A DNA stretch of 64,000 nt from Ananas comosus (taxonomy: Eukaryota > Streptophyta > Magnoliopsida > Poales > Bromeliaceae), in assembly GCF_001540865.1 (NCBI RefSeq), contig NC_033628.1, positions 3,551,781 to 3,615,780 of the forward strand, in the 5' to 3' direction. Made by a program: the position numbers and the translations under genes. Shown here one piece after another: positions 34,366 through 45,268 of this stretch; the stretch's first letter is position 1, and every line of letters starts with the position of its first letter. The notes beneath the pieces were generated by a model, which did no database searches, had not been told where the DNA came from, and was given only the letters and a program-made list of their open reading frames with translations.

Positions 34366-34649
34366 GGCTATTTGAAATCAAAACAAGGGTCAGATACAAA
34401 ACACAATCACTCTCGACCTAATCAAGCGAAAGTCTAGAAGGCCGCCTCTGTTTCTCCTCAAAATTATGCCGTCTGCAGCCAACGTAATTTTTTTGGCCGA
34501 AACAGACACTCCTTCAGTCACTCACTCCACTCTAGGAGGAATTAAAATAATTCAATCGCTGACTTTCGCGATAAATCAAGCCTCTCACGTCTTGCCTTCC
34601 TAAGGTTTGCCAATCTTAAGGTTCCTAGGTCCCAACGACCTAATGCTAA

Positions 34650-34661
34650 GCTCTGATACCA
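34650..34661 (-). other. Primer binding site for tRNA-iMet
   Basis: The minus strand reads TGGTATCAGAGC, a full match to the complement of the initiator tRNA-Met 3' end. It begins 8 bases inside the 5' LTR edge (34670). Confidence 0.9.
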
Positions 34662-34669
34662 ACTTAATC

Positions 34670-36447
34670 TGTCACGCCTCGGATTACACGTTTTCCCGGG
34701 CACGCCGACAAATCCGCCGTATACAAAGAAATTTCATCTATACACGAAGCGATAGCTGTACCTATAACCAAATTCAAGCTATAACTAGTAGTATAGAGCT
34801 GCTAAACAGAATTGAAAAATAAATAAACATCAGGTTTACTATACATACAAAAGCTCTCAGATACAACATCTCTCGCTCCAGCGAGTAACAAGTATAAGTA
34901 TGTACATGAACCAAAAAGCAAAACTACCTGTAGTTGGTACTCCTCTAGCAACCTGGGAAGGGATCTAACTCGCAACTCCCTTTCCACGATTCGAATCAGC
35001 AACAGCAGCAACCGTAGAATAAGGCTCTGCAAAAATGGGTCAACAACTGGGTGTGAGAACTACTGCAAAAAGAAGTAGTCCTCAGTAGGTACCGCTACCG
35101 ACCTCAACGGCTCACCCACTAAGTCTATAGAAAATATGCTCAAAGATAGTAAAGGAAGCTGGAAAACTCTACAGTTATATGCCACTATACTATCGCTAAC
35201 CAACTCTACAGTTATATACCACTATACTGTCACTCGTGGGCGCTACTCAACCGAGTATGCAAGCATATCTCTGTCGAGCTCAATCAGGCTCTCACAGGCT
35301 ATAGTCAAAGTAAAAGGGTCTAACTGGTTCTACAACAAAAACTCACGTGCCCTTGGCACAATTCGATGCAAAAACAGCAAAGCGGGTCCACCGTCACCCG
35401 CGACGGCACCTAACAGTTCGGAACAGTCTACACACTGTTGTAAAATAAACTCGGTATCTCAGCACGAGCATAAATTCATTCTACACTATTCTGGATATCC
35501 AACGCATACAAACTGCGGCGATATAAGCAAACTACAGCTCCTAAAATTAAATCTAGTAGTTTTAAGAAAATGACAGTGTAGAAGTTATAGTTTTCTCCTA
35601 AGTTAATTTCAAGTCCAACATGTAAAATTATACTACTAGTTTAACTCCAAATTCAAATTTAAAGCCTAATCCATGAATTGGAGTACTAGCAAGAAAATAA
35701 CACATGATACATATTGACGATAAAAAACTTAGGAGGTAATCCAGCGATTTCGGTAAATTTCAATCCACCTTGAAAACCTAATCCAACGAAGGCGAGAAGT
35801 CGACAGGAGAGAAACCACGCGCTCACCCGGCCTCCCAACGACGCAACCGCGACGTCCACGCGTTCGAACGGCACCCGGCGCAACGTCGACGTCGATCCGA
35901 GCTCAAGCCGCGACCTCCACCACGCTCGGGTCCACCAGCTAGAGAGAGAGAGGGAAAGGAGAAGAATAACCGACCAAGAACCCCTCTCTGTCAACATATA
36001 GAGGTTGGGAAATTTTGGGTTGAACGACACATCAATGGACCAAAATACCCTTTACCAACTCAAAATCCCAGCTGGATTACCCGTACCAGATTTGGTCACT
36101 GGTACTTGGCCTCTTAGCCCGCAGCTTCGCACATCGGGTACCGGTGCCAGCCCGATGTTGTACCGATACTCAGCATAAAAATTGCAAACCCGAGAGCAGT
36201 CTATCTAGAAAATACATTGGAGTACCGGTACTCCCCTGCGTGGTACCGGTACGCAATACTGAAAACCTGCACTTTGCAGATTCCAATATTAAAATCTGCT
36301 CTCGCGTCGCGCTGAGTCCGTTTTGCGTCCAATTCGCGCAGAAACGACTCTACTTGTCCCGACACTCTCCAGACGTGTCGACAAGCCTCAGATGCTGAAA
36401 TCCACGGGCAAGCCAAAAACTAGGGATACTAAACCAGGGATACTACA
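34670..36447 (-). repeat. 5' LTR of the gypsy element
   Basis: It runs from TGTCACGCCTCGG to GGATACTACA on the plus strand and so has TG..CA ends. It is followed by the TSD TATGT. It has an internal deletion near 35205-35225 relative to the other LTR but keeps the U3 start. That start (GCTTGTCGACACG, GAGAGTGTCGGGACAAG in transcript orientation) also occurs in the solo LTR at 51349. Confidence 0.88.
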
Positions 36448-36929
36448 TATGTATTATAAATTATTTTTTAATATAAATTTTAATATTAAAATTTGTATTA
36501 ATCTATATACCGACGGACTATAATAATGTCTACCCGCCACATTGTGCGGTTCCTTAACTAGTTTATTTAAAAACTAGAAGTCGAATTTCCAATTTCTGTG
36601 AGCGGAGAAGTTATATTTGGCAAAAATAAAAAGCCAAAACAGCAGTGGGTTTAAGGTTCAAAGAGTCGTTTAAAGTTCAAAGAGTTGATAGATAATTTGT
36701 AGCTTCTAATTCTAGCAAATGAAAATTTAATTAAAATGTTGTCCATCCTTCTTAAAATGGAGCAAATTATTAATAATTATAGAAATTAAAATATTATTCT
36801 TTCATAGCTTAACTTTGTAGGCATTATAAAAAAGAAATGTCATTATAAGGACATTTTTTTGGACTACGCTTAGGGTGTATTTGGCTCTCTATAGAACTAT
36901 CTCAAAAAAATAATTTCGCTTGAAAAACA
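36448..36929. other. AT-rich spacer
   Basis: No gene. TATTTGGCTCTCTATAG (36869-36885) could be a MITE terminus, but no partner is clear. Confidence 0.4.
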
Positions 36930-37039
36930 GTTTTTCAATGTTTGATTGCTCGTGCAGATTCTCTAAAATTGTAGTTTTTGTTTTCCGTTCCCTTCGAGGT
37001 GATGAAAAAAAAAGCGGCTCTAGGTGCATTCACCACGTG

Positions 37040-38000
37040 GTCTATGAGGTCCAGTTTACCTCGTCGGCTCCGTAAGACTTGATCTAGCGTATTTGAAGCT
37101 TCTAAAAAATAATTTTTATGATTTTTCGATATCATTTACCTAGCAATCGAAACGATTCAAAATCAATAATTTTTAACGACTGAAATAAAAATTCTATAAA
37201 AAATGGTGATATAGCACTAAAATTTTCGATCAAAAATATTGATCTTGTTGTAGATAGTATAAAGAATTTTGTATCAAAATTTTATTTGATTTGAATACTT
37301 CTACATCGTTAAATTTGACAACGGTAGACATCAACCATTAAAAATTATTGATTTTGAACACTTTCGATCACTAGGTAAATGATATCAAAAAATTACAAAA
37401 ATTATTTTCTAGAAACTTCAAATATGCTAGATCAAGTCTAACGGAGTCGATCGACGATTCGAAAATTCCATCATCGAAAACGGCTCAGGAGCACGGAGGC
37501 CTCTGCGCTCCTGAGCCTTTTTCAATAATGAAATTTTCGAATCGACGATCGGCTCCGCTATGCTTGATCTAGCGTATTTGAAGTTTCTATAAAATAATTT
37601 TTACGATTTTTCGATATCATTTACCTAGCAATCGAAAGGATTCAAAATCAATAATTTTTAACGGCTGAAAATAAAAATTCTATAAAAAGTGGTGATATAG
37701 CACTAAAATTTTCGATCAAAAATATTGATCTTGTTGTAGATATTATAAAACATTTTGTATCAAAATTTCATCTGATTTGAATACTTCTACACCGTTAAAT
37801 TTGAAAACTGTAGACATCAACCATAAAAAATTATTGATTTTAAACACTTTCGATCACTAGGTAAATGATATCAAAAAATTGCAAAAATTATTTTCTAGAA
37901 ACTTCAAATATGCTAGATGAAGTCTAACGGAGCTGATCGTCGATTCGAAAACTCCATCATCGAAAACGACTCAGGAGCACGAAGGCGTCCATGCTCCTGA
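37040..38000. mobile_element. Tandem pair of foldback elements
   Basis: Unit 1 (about 37060-37490) is a palindrome. Its left arm has GATCTAGCGTATTTGAAG and GATATCATTTACCTAGCAAT; its right arm has GATCACTAGGTAAATGATAT and CTTCAAATATGCTAGATC. Unit 2 (about 37510-37995) repeats the same arms and loop with few differences. The join is CTCAGGAGCACGGAGG..CTCCTGAGCC, itself a palindrome. The right end GCAATCTTGCTCTATATATA runs into a TA microsatellite. Confidence 0.7.
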
Positions 38001-38016
38001 GAGCACAGCAATCTTG

Positions 38017-38017
<1 letters not shown>

Positions 38018-38080
<63 letters not shown>

Positions 38081-38101
38081 GGAGAGAGATAGAGAGAGAG
38101 A
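38018..38101. repeat. (TA)n(GA)n microsatellite
   Basis: A long TA run followed by a short GA run, between two foldback elements. Confidence 0.9.
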
Positions 38102-38640
38102 GTTGAATTAGAATACTATCGGTAGTAAACGGGCTCCGTTGACACTCATTTATTTTTGATGATGGAGCCTTCAAATCGACGATCGGTATTGTTGAACATG
38201 ATCTATACCACTTAAAGTATTTAGAAATCAAATTTCAAATATTTTTGACATCATTGACCTAATGATCAAAGGGTTTTAAATTTTATAATTTTAATAGTCG
38301 ATATGAGATATTTTCTCGTTTAACAGTGTAAAGATATCTAAATTGATTGAATTTTGGTTAGAAATTTTTTTTAACTATTTAGAACAAGATCTATACTCTT
38401 GATATAGATTACAAGATTTTTATTATCACTTTTTAAAGAATATTCATTTTCAACTGTTCATTTTGTGTCCGCTTGATGGATAAGAGAACAATATCGAAAA
38501 AATATGAAATTTGGTTTCTAAATGCTTCAAGTGATATAAATCATGTTTAACGGTGCCGATCGTCGATTTTGAGACTCATCATAAAAAACAAATGGATGGT
38601 AACGAAGCCCATTTGCTACTGATAGCATTCCAGCTCAACT
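38102..38640. mobile_element. Foldback MITE between microsatellites
   Basis: The left arm GTTGAATTAGAATACTATCG and the right arm GATAGCATTCCAGCTCAAC are inverted repeats that continue inward for about 170 bp, with AACATGATCTATACCACTT against AGTGATATAAATCATGTT. It is flanked by TA/GA and TA/TG/CG/CA simple repeats. A relative lies at 61990-62260. Confidence 0.7.
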
Positions 38641-38725
38641 TTATATATATGTATATATATGTATACACGCGTGCGCGCGCGCGCGTGCACACACACACAC
38701 ACACATGTACACACATATATATATA
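38641..38725. repeat. Compound TA / CG / CA microsatellite
   Basis: TATATATG units pass into GCGCGCGCGCG, then ACACACACAC, then TA again. It separates two foldback MITEs. Confidence 0.9.
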
Positions 38726-38951
38726 GAGTCTGGCTACGGTGCTTGTAAAAGTACTAAGCAGTTGGTGCTTATAAGTTTTTCACCATTAGATCTATCCCTT
38801 CGATCATTTCTACCCGTTAAATCATACTATTCAACCAACTACCCTCTCAACCCTAAGAGACCACTATCACCCTAGCCGCACATCTGTTAATCTAAAGGCT
38901 AAAAACTTATAAGCACTAATGACTTGGTATTTTTACAAGCATAGAAGCTCA
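38726..38951. mobile_element. Micron-like foldback MITE
   Basis: GAGTCTGGCTACGGTGCTTG at the left mirrors CAAGCATAGAAGCTC at the right. GTGCTTATAAGTTTTTCACC mirrors AAAAACTTATAAGCAC. The middle has TCTCAACCCTAAGAGACCAC, as in the 10266-10480 copy. TA tracts abut both ends. Confidence 0.7.
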
Positions 38952-39004
38952 ATTATATATATATATATATATACATATATATACATATATATGTATATAT
39001 ATAA

Positions 39005-39064
39005 TTAGGCTGGAATACTATCAATAGTACCAACCCCTTGGTGCTATCGATATTATCCTAGCCG

Positions 39065-39069
<5 letters not shown>
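39005..39069. mobile_element. Minimal 65-bp foldback element in a TA tract
   Basis: TTAGGCTGGAATACTATC and GATATTATCCTAGCCGGA are inverted around CCAACCCCTTGGTG. Long TA tracts lie on both sides. It looks like the two termini of the Micron-like family joined with almost nothing between. Confidence 0.65.
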
Positions 39070-39105
<36 letters not shown>

Positions 39106-39344
39106 TTATATATATATATCTTAATATATTATAATATTAATATATATTATATTAATATATATAACGTGAACCTCCGTGCTACAAATTGTTTTCGATGTTG
39201 AGAATTTCGAATCAACGATCGATTACCGTTAAACTTGATATAGAGTATTTGATATATTACATAATATTTTATTTATAAATATAAACTATAATAATATTAT
39301 AAGTAGTATGATAACTATTATATATTAATAATATATATATATAT

Positions 39345-39402
<58 letters not shown>
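39070..39402. repeat. TA-rich microsatellite tracts with a foldback remnant
   Basis: Several TA runs (39070-39180 and 39335-39402) flank a short piece at 39170-39255 with TTTCGATGTTGAGAATTTCG and ATCGATTACCGTTAAACTTG. That piece resembles arm sequence of the 37040-38000 element. Confidence 0.75.
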
Positions 39403-39407
<5 letters not shown>

Positions 39408-40081
39408 GAGAAAATATATATAATAGATTTTTATTTATCTTTCAACCAAACAATCGTAATGAAAATTTATTTTTTTTTCCTATAAATCAAACATTAAGGA
39501 ATGTAAAATTTATTTTCCTCCGATTTTTTTTTCACTTTTTTTTTCATAGTTTTACGTAGAATCAAATAGCACCTAGCTTACTAAAAGCGTCTCTAAGTGC
39601 CCTTACTATCTAGCAAATACGGACGTTTTAAAAGTGTGTCATATGAATTGTATATTATATCAAAACAATTTATTAAAAGATAAAGTATACCAAATTTTTA
39701 ATTATCTGATGAAATTATAAAAAATTCTGATGTTTTAAAGTGTCAATTTATATTTCACCGACCATAATACAAGCATCGATATATACATATGACCCTTTCT
39801 AATATGACAGTATACTATTTTAGGATGTTTTTAAGAATCATTAATTACAAAATAAATGTCCTTAATTATTATTTTCTTGTTATGAGAGAAATTAATTATT
39901 TTATATGGTCTTAAAGGAGAATATTTTGATCTACAAATCCTTTTAGCTTCGTAATCTCATTTGATATTCCCCTATTTATTTCAAACCGATGTGTAGGATA
40001 AATGATCTAAATTCTATTTTACTATTTTTTAACAGCTTAAAGTTTTCAAAATATAATGCGTTTGCAAAAATATATACTCCA
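39403..40081. other. AT-rich intergenic DNA
   Basis: No gene or clear transposon ends. Confidence 0.5.
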
Positions 40082-40359
40082 TAATTCTAAGGGATAATTG
40101 CCTATATACCCCTTATACGTTTGAATATATCCGATTTACCCCTACTTTTTTATTTCTTTCTAAGATACCCCTCATATGCTCCACCGTTATTCCAAAATAC
40201 TCCCACAGTTATCCCCTGTTAAACTAATTCGAGTTAAACATGGGTTAAATGTATACCAGAGTTAAAGCCTAATTAAAATACCTATTTTGTCCCTACCTTA
40301 TTAAACTATTCTTTTAAGTTATCCTCTCTTTCTCTCCCAACTTATCATCTCTTTCTCTC

Positions 40360-40600
40360 CCAACTTGGGTCCCCGCCGGCCGCCACCCGCCCACCGTGAG
40401 CGCCAGCAGCTCACCACCACCACCAACCTCGGTGCCGACTCCTCCGCCTCCACCTCCACCTCCGCCCCCAAGAAGCCTCGCCTCATTCGCACAAAAAAAA
40501 ACGGCCCACGAGTCGCCGCTCTCGTCGTCGTCGTCCTCCTCCTCCACCGCCTTGGCCGGCACCGGGAGAAAGAGGGCCGCAACGATTCGTGCAAATCTGA
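40360..40600. other. GC-rich insert of unknown origin in the Pack-MULE
   Basis: This is Pro/Thr/Ser-codon-rich sequence with CCACCGCCTCCACC-type and TCGTCGTCGTCC runs, unlike the AT-rich surroundings. It may be a second captured exon. Low complexity prevents identification. Confidence 0.4.
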
Positions 40601-40756
40601 TGACTAATTCATTATAGTTAATTTCTCTATCCCAAATCCCAAATTAATTAATGTACAGCACCCTCCTCCTCCTCCTCCTCCTTCTCTCTTGCCGCCGCCC
40701 ACCACTACCACCTCCCTCTCTCCCCCAACTACCTCTTGCCTCCGGGATGGGGCCGA

Positions 40757-40985
40757 GGGTGCTTCGACTCCGACATCCTCATCACATTTGACATCGCTGT
40801 GGTCGGCGGGTCGACATTGTCTCCCTCACCGCCGGTAGCATCATCGTGCCTTCCACCTCGACACCATCGTCGTGGACGCCTTCTTCGTTGCTGAGAATCC
40901 CGTTTTTCATCTCTGCCTCTGTCGGGAACAGCGGCCCCGATCACCAATGTTGCCTCATGGATCGCCACCCTCGGGATTTGGAGTG
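40757..40985 (+). pseudogene. Captured subtilisin-like protease (SBT) fragment
   Basis: Read with frame changes, the plus strand gives GCFDSDILITFDIAVVGG, then VDIVSLTAGSIIVP, then FHLDTIVVDAFFVAENPVF, then ISASVGNSGPDH, then TNVASWIATLGIW. The order and spacing match the middle of the plant SBT1 catalytic domain, including the conserved Asn of the G-N-S/G-G-P oxyanion-hole motif. At least four frameshifts break it, and neither the catalytic Asp/His nor Ser part is present. No intron is seen, in keeping with the usual single-exon SBT1 genes. It is therefore a dead fragment carried by the transposon. Confidence 0.85.
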
Positions 40986-41279
40986 GCTACGGTGGTCGAG
41001 GTGGGTGCTGCCAGTGCCGGAGGAAGGGGACGAGGAGGGGTGCTGTACGAGGGTTAATTGACAATTAACCAGAGAAGTCAATTGGGAGAGTTAATTGGGA
41101 GAGTTAATTAGGGTGGAAGAGTTAATTATCTGAGATTAATTGGAATAAATTAGTCTTCAGATTTGATCTGAGTTTATTAATATTTTTACATATATAACTC
41201 ACATATTATTAATATATGTTTATTATAATTTTAAATATATTTAATCTATATATAAAAATAATAATAATAATAATATATA

Positions 41280-41484
41280 GTATATTAATTATTATATATT
41301 TATTATATAGCCGAATTTTTGATCCCAAATTTTTAATTGGTGAACGTATAATACCCGTATAAATCACGTATCTGAATAATTGCCAAATCCATTTTTTAGT
41401 CGTATTTTTCAACGAATTTAAAATTTAAAAGACGAATTTTATCCGTACCGAATTTTTGCCGAATCCGAATTAACTAACTATGCC
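41280..41484. mobile_element. Right end of a hAT MITE (18162-18757 family)
   Basis: TTTTTCAACGAATTTAAAAT, GACGAATTTTATCCGTACCG and CCGAATTAACTAACTATG match the right half of the copy at 24185-24536. The left terminus is missing. Confidence 0.6.
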
Positions 41485-41832
41485 TCCAGCCACCAAGGTT
41501 GGTTTAGCTGCGATCGATCTCATCCGTTCATCTGTTGTGCTTAATTAATTAATTAATTAATATTTGAAGAGCAAATAAGAAAAGTATTTGCTATATAAAG
41601 GTATATAAGAAAAGTTAGTTACGGTGTAAGGATATATTGGAATGGGCAAAATGGTAAATTTTCAGAGTTAACGGCAACTATTAACATCTCACTAACGGAA
41701 TTTAACTCCAGGGGTATATTAGAAAGAACTTTGAATATAAGAAGGGTATTTTTAATATTAGCCTTTTAAGATGGGTAAATAAAAAAACTGGAAACTTTTC
41801 AGAGGTATATAGGCAATTGCCCCTAATTCTAA

Positions 41833-42928
41833 ACACCATTGTAGATGTCAAAAGCTGGAGATCCAAGTTGAAAGGCACCCAAAACCTTATCTATAACATT
41901 TTAACCTCATAAATTAAACTTAAATCCGAGTTAAATTCAACTCGGAATAAGTTTAAATTTTAATTTTAAAATATAATTTTTAATTCTAAATATAAATATA
42001 AATATAAATTTTCAATATAAGTTGTGAGTATAAGTTGTTTGTTTATATTTTCACTGCTTTACACATAATTAAAGTATCAAATTATAAAACTATATATTTT
42101 CATGTTTAACCTTATAACCAATGAAGCAATAGAATAGAAAAGCCATTTTTATAAAACTGACTTTCACAAAAGTGACTTTTTTTCACATTAGCTATTTTCA
42201 GGCAACCAAATATGCTCTTTTATAACTTTTTTTGGATTTTATTAAAAATTAGTATTTTTGTTTTTCCAAAAAATCTGAAAAATGAAAATACTTGTTTTTA
42301 TTAAATCTGAAAGAAAAAATCAGAAAAGCTGATTTTTTTTGGGAACCAAGCAAATGGAAAACTAGATAAAAAAAAAAATCCATAAATTTTTAAAAAATAA
42401 AAATTTAAAAATTTTGTTTTCATACATTTTTCAAGAAACCATTGAACCCCTAAAGCCCTCATCAATCCTTTTTTCCGGTTTTGCCGAGACGAAAGGAGCA
42501 CTAACAAAATAAATTTGAATGCTCAACTTCAACTGTCTGTCACTCTTTATACCGCAAAAATTATAAATAGCGCAAATACGATTGCTGAGAAAGATCACTA
42601 CGCAAATAAAATGATCAATGTATGTGATTGAGCCTTTAATTTTCGTGCGAATTGTACTTTCCAACCTTATGCCTAACCCACTGAAAATACCAGTGTTTGA
42701 ATGTGATCTTCACACAACTCTTATCTTATCATTAGGCCTTAGTTTTCTGATTCCTTAACTCAAAGATCTCAATATGAATGCAACACTCCTCATGTACTTG
42801 TTTGAACTCAAAAAGCAACATACAGTGAGTCAATGAACTCAACTCTATTAGGCTACTTTTTAAGACATATCTTAGCTGGTCATACTTGTTATACATCCAA
42901 GCCCAAGATGCAAATGAGCGCTCGTAGG
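41833..42928. other. Intergenic DNA
   Basis: No gene. AAATAAAATTTTTAAAAA-type low complexity lies near 42370-42420. I see no paired termini or coding similarity. Confidence 0.45.
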
Positions 42929-43320
42929 TAGGGCTGGCAAATGAGCGAGCCGGCTCGCGTTCGACTCGTGTTCGACTCGATATTTGGCTCGCTCGAGCTC
43001 GACTCGAAATTAAATGAGCCGAGTTTGAACAAAAAAAAAAGGCTCGAAATTCATTTCAAGCCGAGCTTGAGCATTACTCGACTCGTTCGAATTAAGCTCG
43101 AAAAGTTCGAAAAGCTCGAATATATATATATATATATATAGTAGAACTACTATGCTATNCGTTTAGGGCTCGAGCTCGCTCGACTCGAAATTAGGCTCGC
43201 TCGAGCTCGGCTCGAATTAATTTCAATCCAAGCTTGAGCTTAAATTTAGGCTCGAAATTAATTTCAAGCCGAATTTGAGCCGAGGTAAGCTCGCTCGAGC
43301 TCGGCTCGTTTCCACCCCTA
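42929..43320. mobile_element. hAT element, internally gapped, with 8-bp TSD
   Basis: Ends TAGGGCTGGCAAATGAGCG and CTCGGCTCGTTTCCACCCCTA-type sequence. CTCGTAGG flanks at 42921-42928 and 43321-43328. It is the inverse orientation of 23870-24983. A TA tract and GTAGAACTACTATGCTAT (a Micron-like terminus) lead into an N at 43159, so a nested insertion or the element core is probably missing from the assembly. Confidence 0.85.
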
Positions 43321-43365
43321 CTCGTAGGTACAGTATTGTTTAATAAAATATTATTTGAATAGTAG

Positions 43366-43680
43366 TAATAGATGTTACGACAAACGTACAAACGGAAACG
43401 AAATTACGAATACAAAATTATCAAACCACAAGCAGAAATGAAAGAATACATAGATTTACGTGAAAAATTCTTTGCAGGGAAAAAAATCACGGACGAGGGA
43501 GGAGAGAACTTCACTATCAAAAACGAAAGGGAATACAATGTTTTTCAGATTTCAACCAACCACGATCACACGCCTCTAGGGCAAAAACGAAGGGAAAAAT
43601 TCATAACGGGTTTCGGATCTGATCCGTACCCACAACAGACATTCATTTTTCCTTCACAGTTTAATTTTCCAATTTAGTTG
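43366..43680 (+). repeat. Dispersed repeat, copy 2
   Basis: GTTACGACAAACGTACAAAC, AATTCTTTGCAGGGAAAAAA, TCACGGACGAGGGAGGAGAG and GGTTTCGGATCTGATCCGTA, in the same order as 19260-19560. About 100 codons are open by chance; I do not see a protein family. Confidence 0.55.
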
Positions 43681-44039
43681 CACCGCGAAGTTGTCGGCGA
43701 GTCGTAAACCCGAACCTAAGTCGATAATAGATTTCGAGTCATATCTAACAATAAAAAAATACTATAGCAAAATACGACAAATACAGTTTCTTTCTATAAC
43801 AAAAATTATTTAATTTCTTTGCTAGTGCTCTGTTCAGGTGAAAGCAAAAAATAGATGGGGCAAATTGAGCATCAAAGTACATTTTTTGCCTCAGCTTCTA
43901 TTTTCGCTTCTCATGTGGCCCTATATCTATTAGGTGTGCCTCGAAATTTTGGTTATCGACTTTGATTTTGTTCTTCTGATCCGTCGACAGCTTTGCGGTG
44001 TGGCAAATTTGGAAAAGAACTTTGTTAAGAGAAAATGGA

Positions 44040-44335
44040 TGTCTGAGGTGGATAGCGGAAGGCTCGAGCCCTGCACCTCCTGTCCGGATCGGATCTGATA
44101 ATGAAGAAACCCGTTAAAGAACTTTCTTCTTTTTTTGCCCTACACGCGATACAACATAATGTATTTTTCACAATGTTGTACTCTCGTTTTCTAGTGAGGT
44201 TCTCTTCTTCTTCGTTTGTTATTTTTTCTCTGTAAAGAATTTTCTAGGTAAATTTTAATGTTCCATTTTTTTCGTCATTTTTTATTTCTATTTGTGCGCT
44301 TGTCATAGTACTATCTAATAGAGCTAACATTGAGA
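44040..44335 (-). repeat. Dispersed repeat, copy 3 (inverted)
   Basis: This is the reverse complement of the 43366-43680 repeat, including CGGATCGGATCTGAT, TTTGCCCTACACGCGATAC and GTAAAGAATTTTCTAGGTAA. With copy 2 it forms an inverted pair around 43681-44039. Confidence 0.6.
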
Positions 44336-44559
44336 AATTGAAAATAAATTAAAGTGGATGATTTTGTTATAATAAAAAGCTAAAATAAGATTCTAAATCT
44401 CTTATAAACGAGAGCCCCTTATTGGAACCCTATGATGTAAACTAAGAGCTCTCCTCCTCCATCACTGCTTATTTTCATAAACTAATCGTTGCGAAGGATA
44501 CTACCCTTTTTCGGATTTGGACGTAAAGAGTCAGCAAGATTTGCCCTAAGATTCAGGAA

Positions 44560-45089
44560 ATGTTGAAAGTTAGGTTTGAGCATGCATGCAATCATGCAAG
44601 TGGCCACAAAGGGTTGAAACTTGTAAGGAGTGATCCCCGGCCTCAGCTTATGCATGGTCCCCCCTTATTTATAGCCATTCTCTTCTCTACGACTTTAAAC
44701 TTAACGGACAATGATTTGTTTGAACATATTGAAGCTGTGACTCTTTTGAATATGGAGTAGTGATGGAGATTGATTTTGATGTCTTGTTGCTAAATACAAT
44801 GTTCTTCGATCCTTTTTCACAAGATTTGATTGGAACAAAACAATTAAATTTTTTGAAATCGGCATACAATTCAAGGATGATTTGCGTAGTCATTGATTTT
44901 ATGGTCGCAAAATACACGCAACGCATGAGTTATCACTCTTCTGTGAGTTACAACTTCTTCTATGAGTTTGGAGAGAAAAATGGAGCAAAGGTGAGAAGAG
45001 TCCTTTCCATGGTGTGGGTAGAATATGGAGAGAACTTACATATGTTTAGTTGGGTTCTTTGCTTCTTTGTAACATGGCTATTGCTGTAA
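44560..45089 (+). other. Unrecognised open frames, coding doubtful
   Basis: Two adjoining open stretches lie here: 44560-44760 (66 codons) and 44760-45089 (109 codons, starting MMEIDFDVLLL). The predicted sequence has no domain, signal peptide or repeat that I recognise. No splice-consistent extension or related sequence is seen in the window. A decayed host exon or transposon part is possible, as is chance. Confidence 0.2.
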
Positions 45090-45268
45090 AGTGTTCAAGT
45101 TGGGGTCTTATCAAACGTACCATCCTTGGAGGTTTTTGTCAAAAAGAAAAAGGAACAAAAATTGAATAATAAATGGTGATTAACTATGTGTATTTTGATG
45201 TATATTTAGTCAACAGTTGTTGCTGTGATAAAAGTTGAAATAATAAAATATGACTTGCAATAGTTAAT

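Larger units (their letters stand above)
27870..36447 (-). mobile_element. Ty3/gypsy retrotransposon, Tekay/Del chromovirus type
   Basis: A complete but dead 8.6-kb element. LTRs in the same orientation lie at 27870-29672 and 34670-36447. A tRNA-iMet primer site lies inside the right LTR. The order gag, protease, RT, RNase H, integrase with a chromodomain-like C terminus runs on the minus strand. TSD TATGT flanks it. Every coding part carries stops or frameshifts. The 3' end of pol, the polypurine tract and about 140 bp of the 3' LTR were lost by a deletion. Confidence 0.93.
40091..41823. mobile_element. Pack-MULE: Mutator-like element carrying gene fragments
   Basis: The termini GGGATAATTGCCTATATACC and, inverted, GGGGCAATTGCCTATATACC are nearly perfect. 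The 9-bp TSD TAATTCTAA is intact at 40082-40090 and 41824-41832. A 9-bp TSD indicates the Mutator superfamily. The flanks are AT-rich, but the interior 40360-41060 is GC-rich and coding-like, including a subtilase fragment (40757-40985). No transposase is present. A right end of the 18162-type hAT MITE lies inside at 41280-41484. Confidence 0.85.

Noticed and set aside
27870..36447. An active retrotransposon
   Set aside because: Stops, frameshifts, changed catalytic residues and the deletion of the polypurine tract rule out autonomous activity.
38018..38100. CRISPR-like or regulatory repeat array
   Set aside because: It is a simple (TA)n(GA)n microsatellite.
40314..40617. Pro/Ser-rich open frames as a gene of their own
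   Set aside because: They sit inside the Pack-MULE, have no recognisable domain and are low in complexity.
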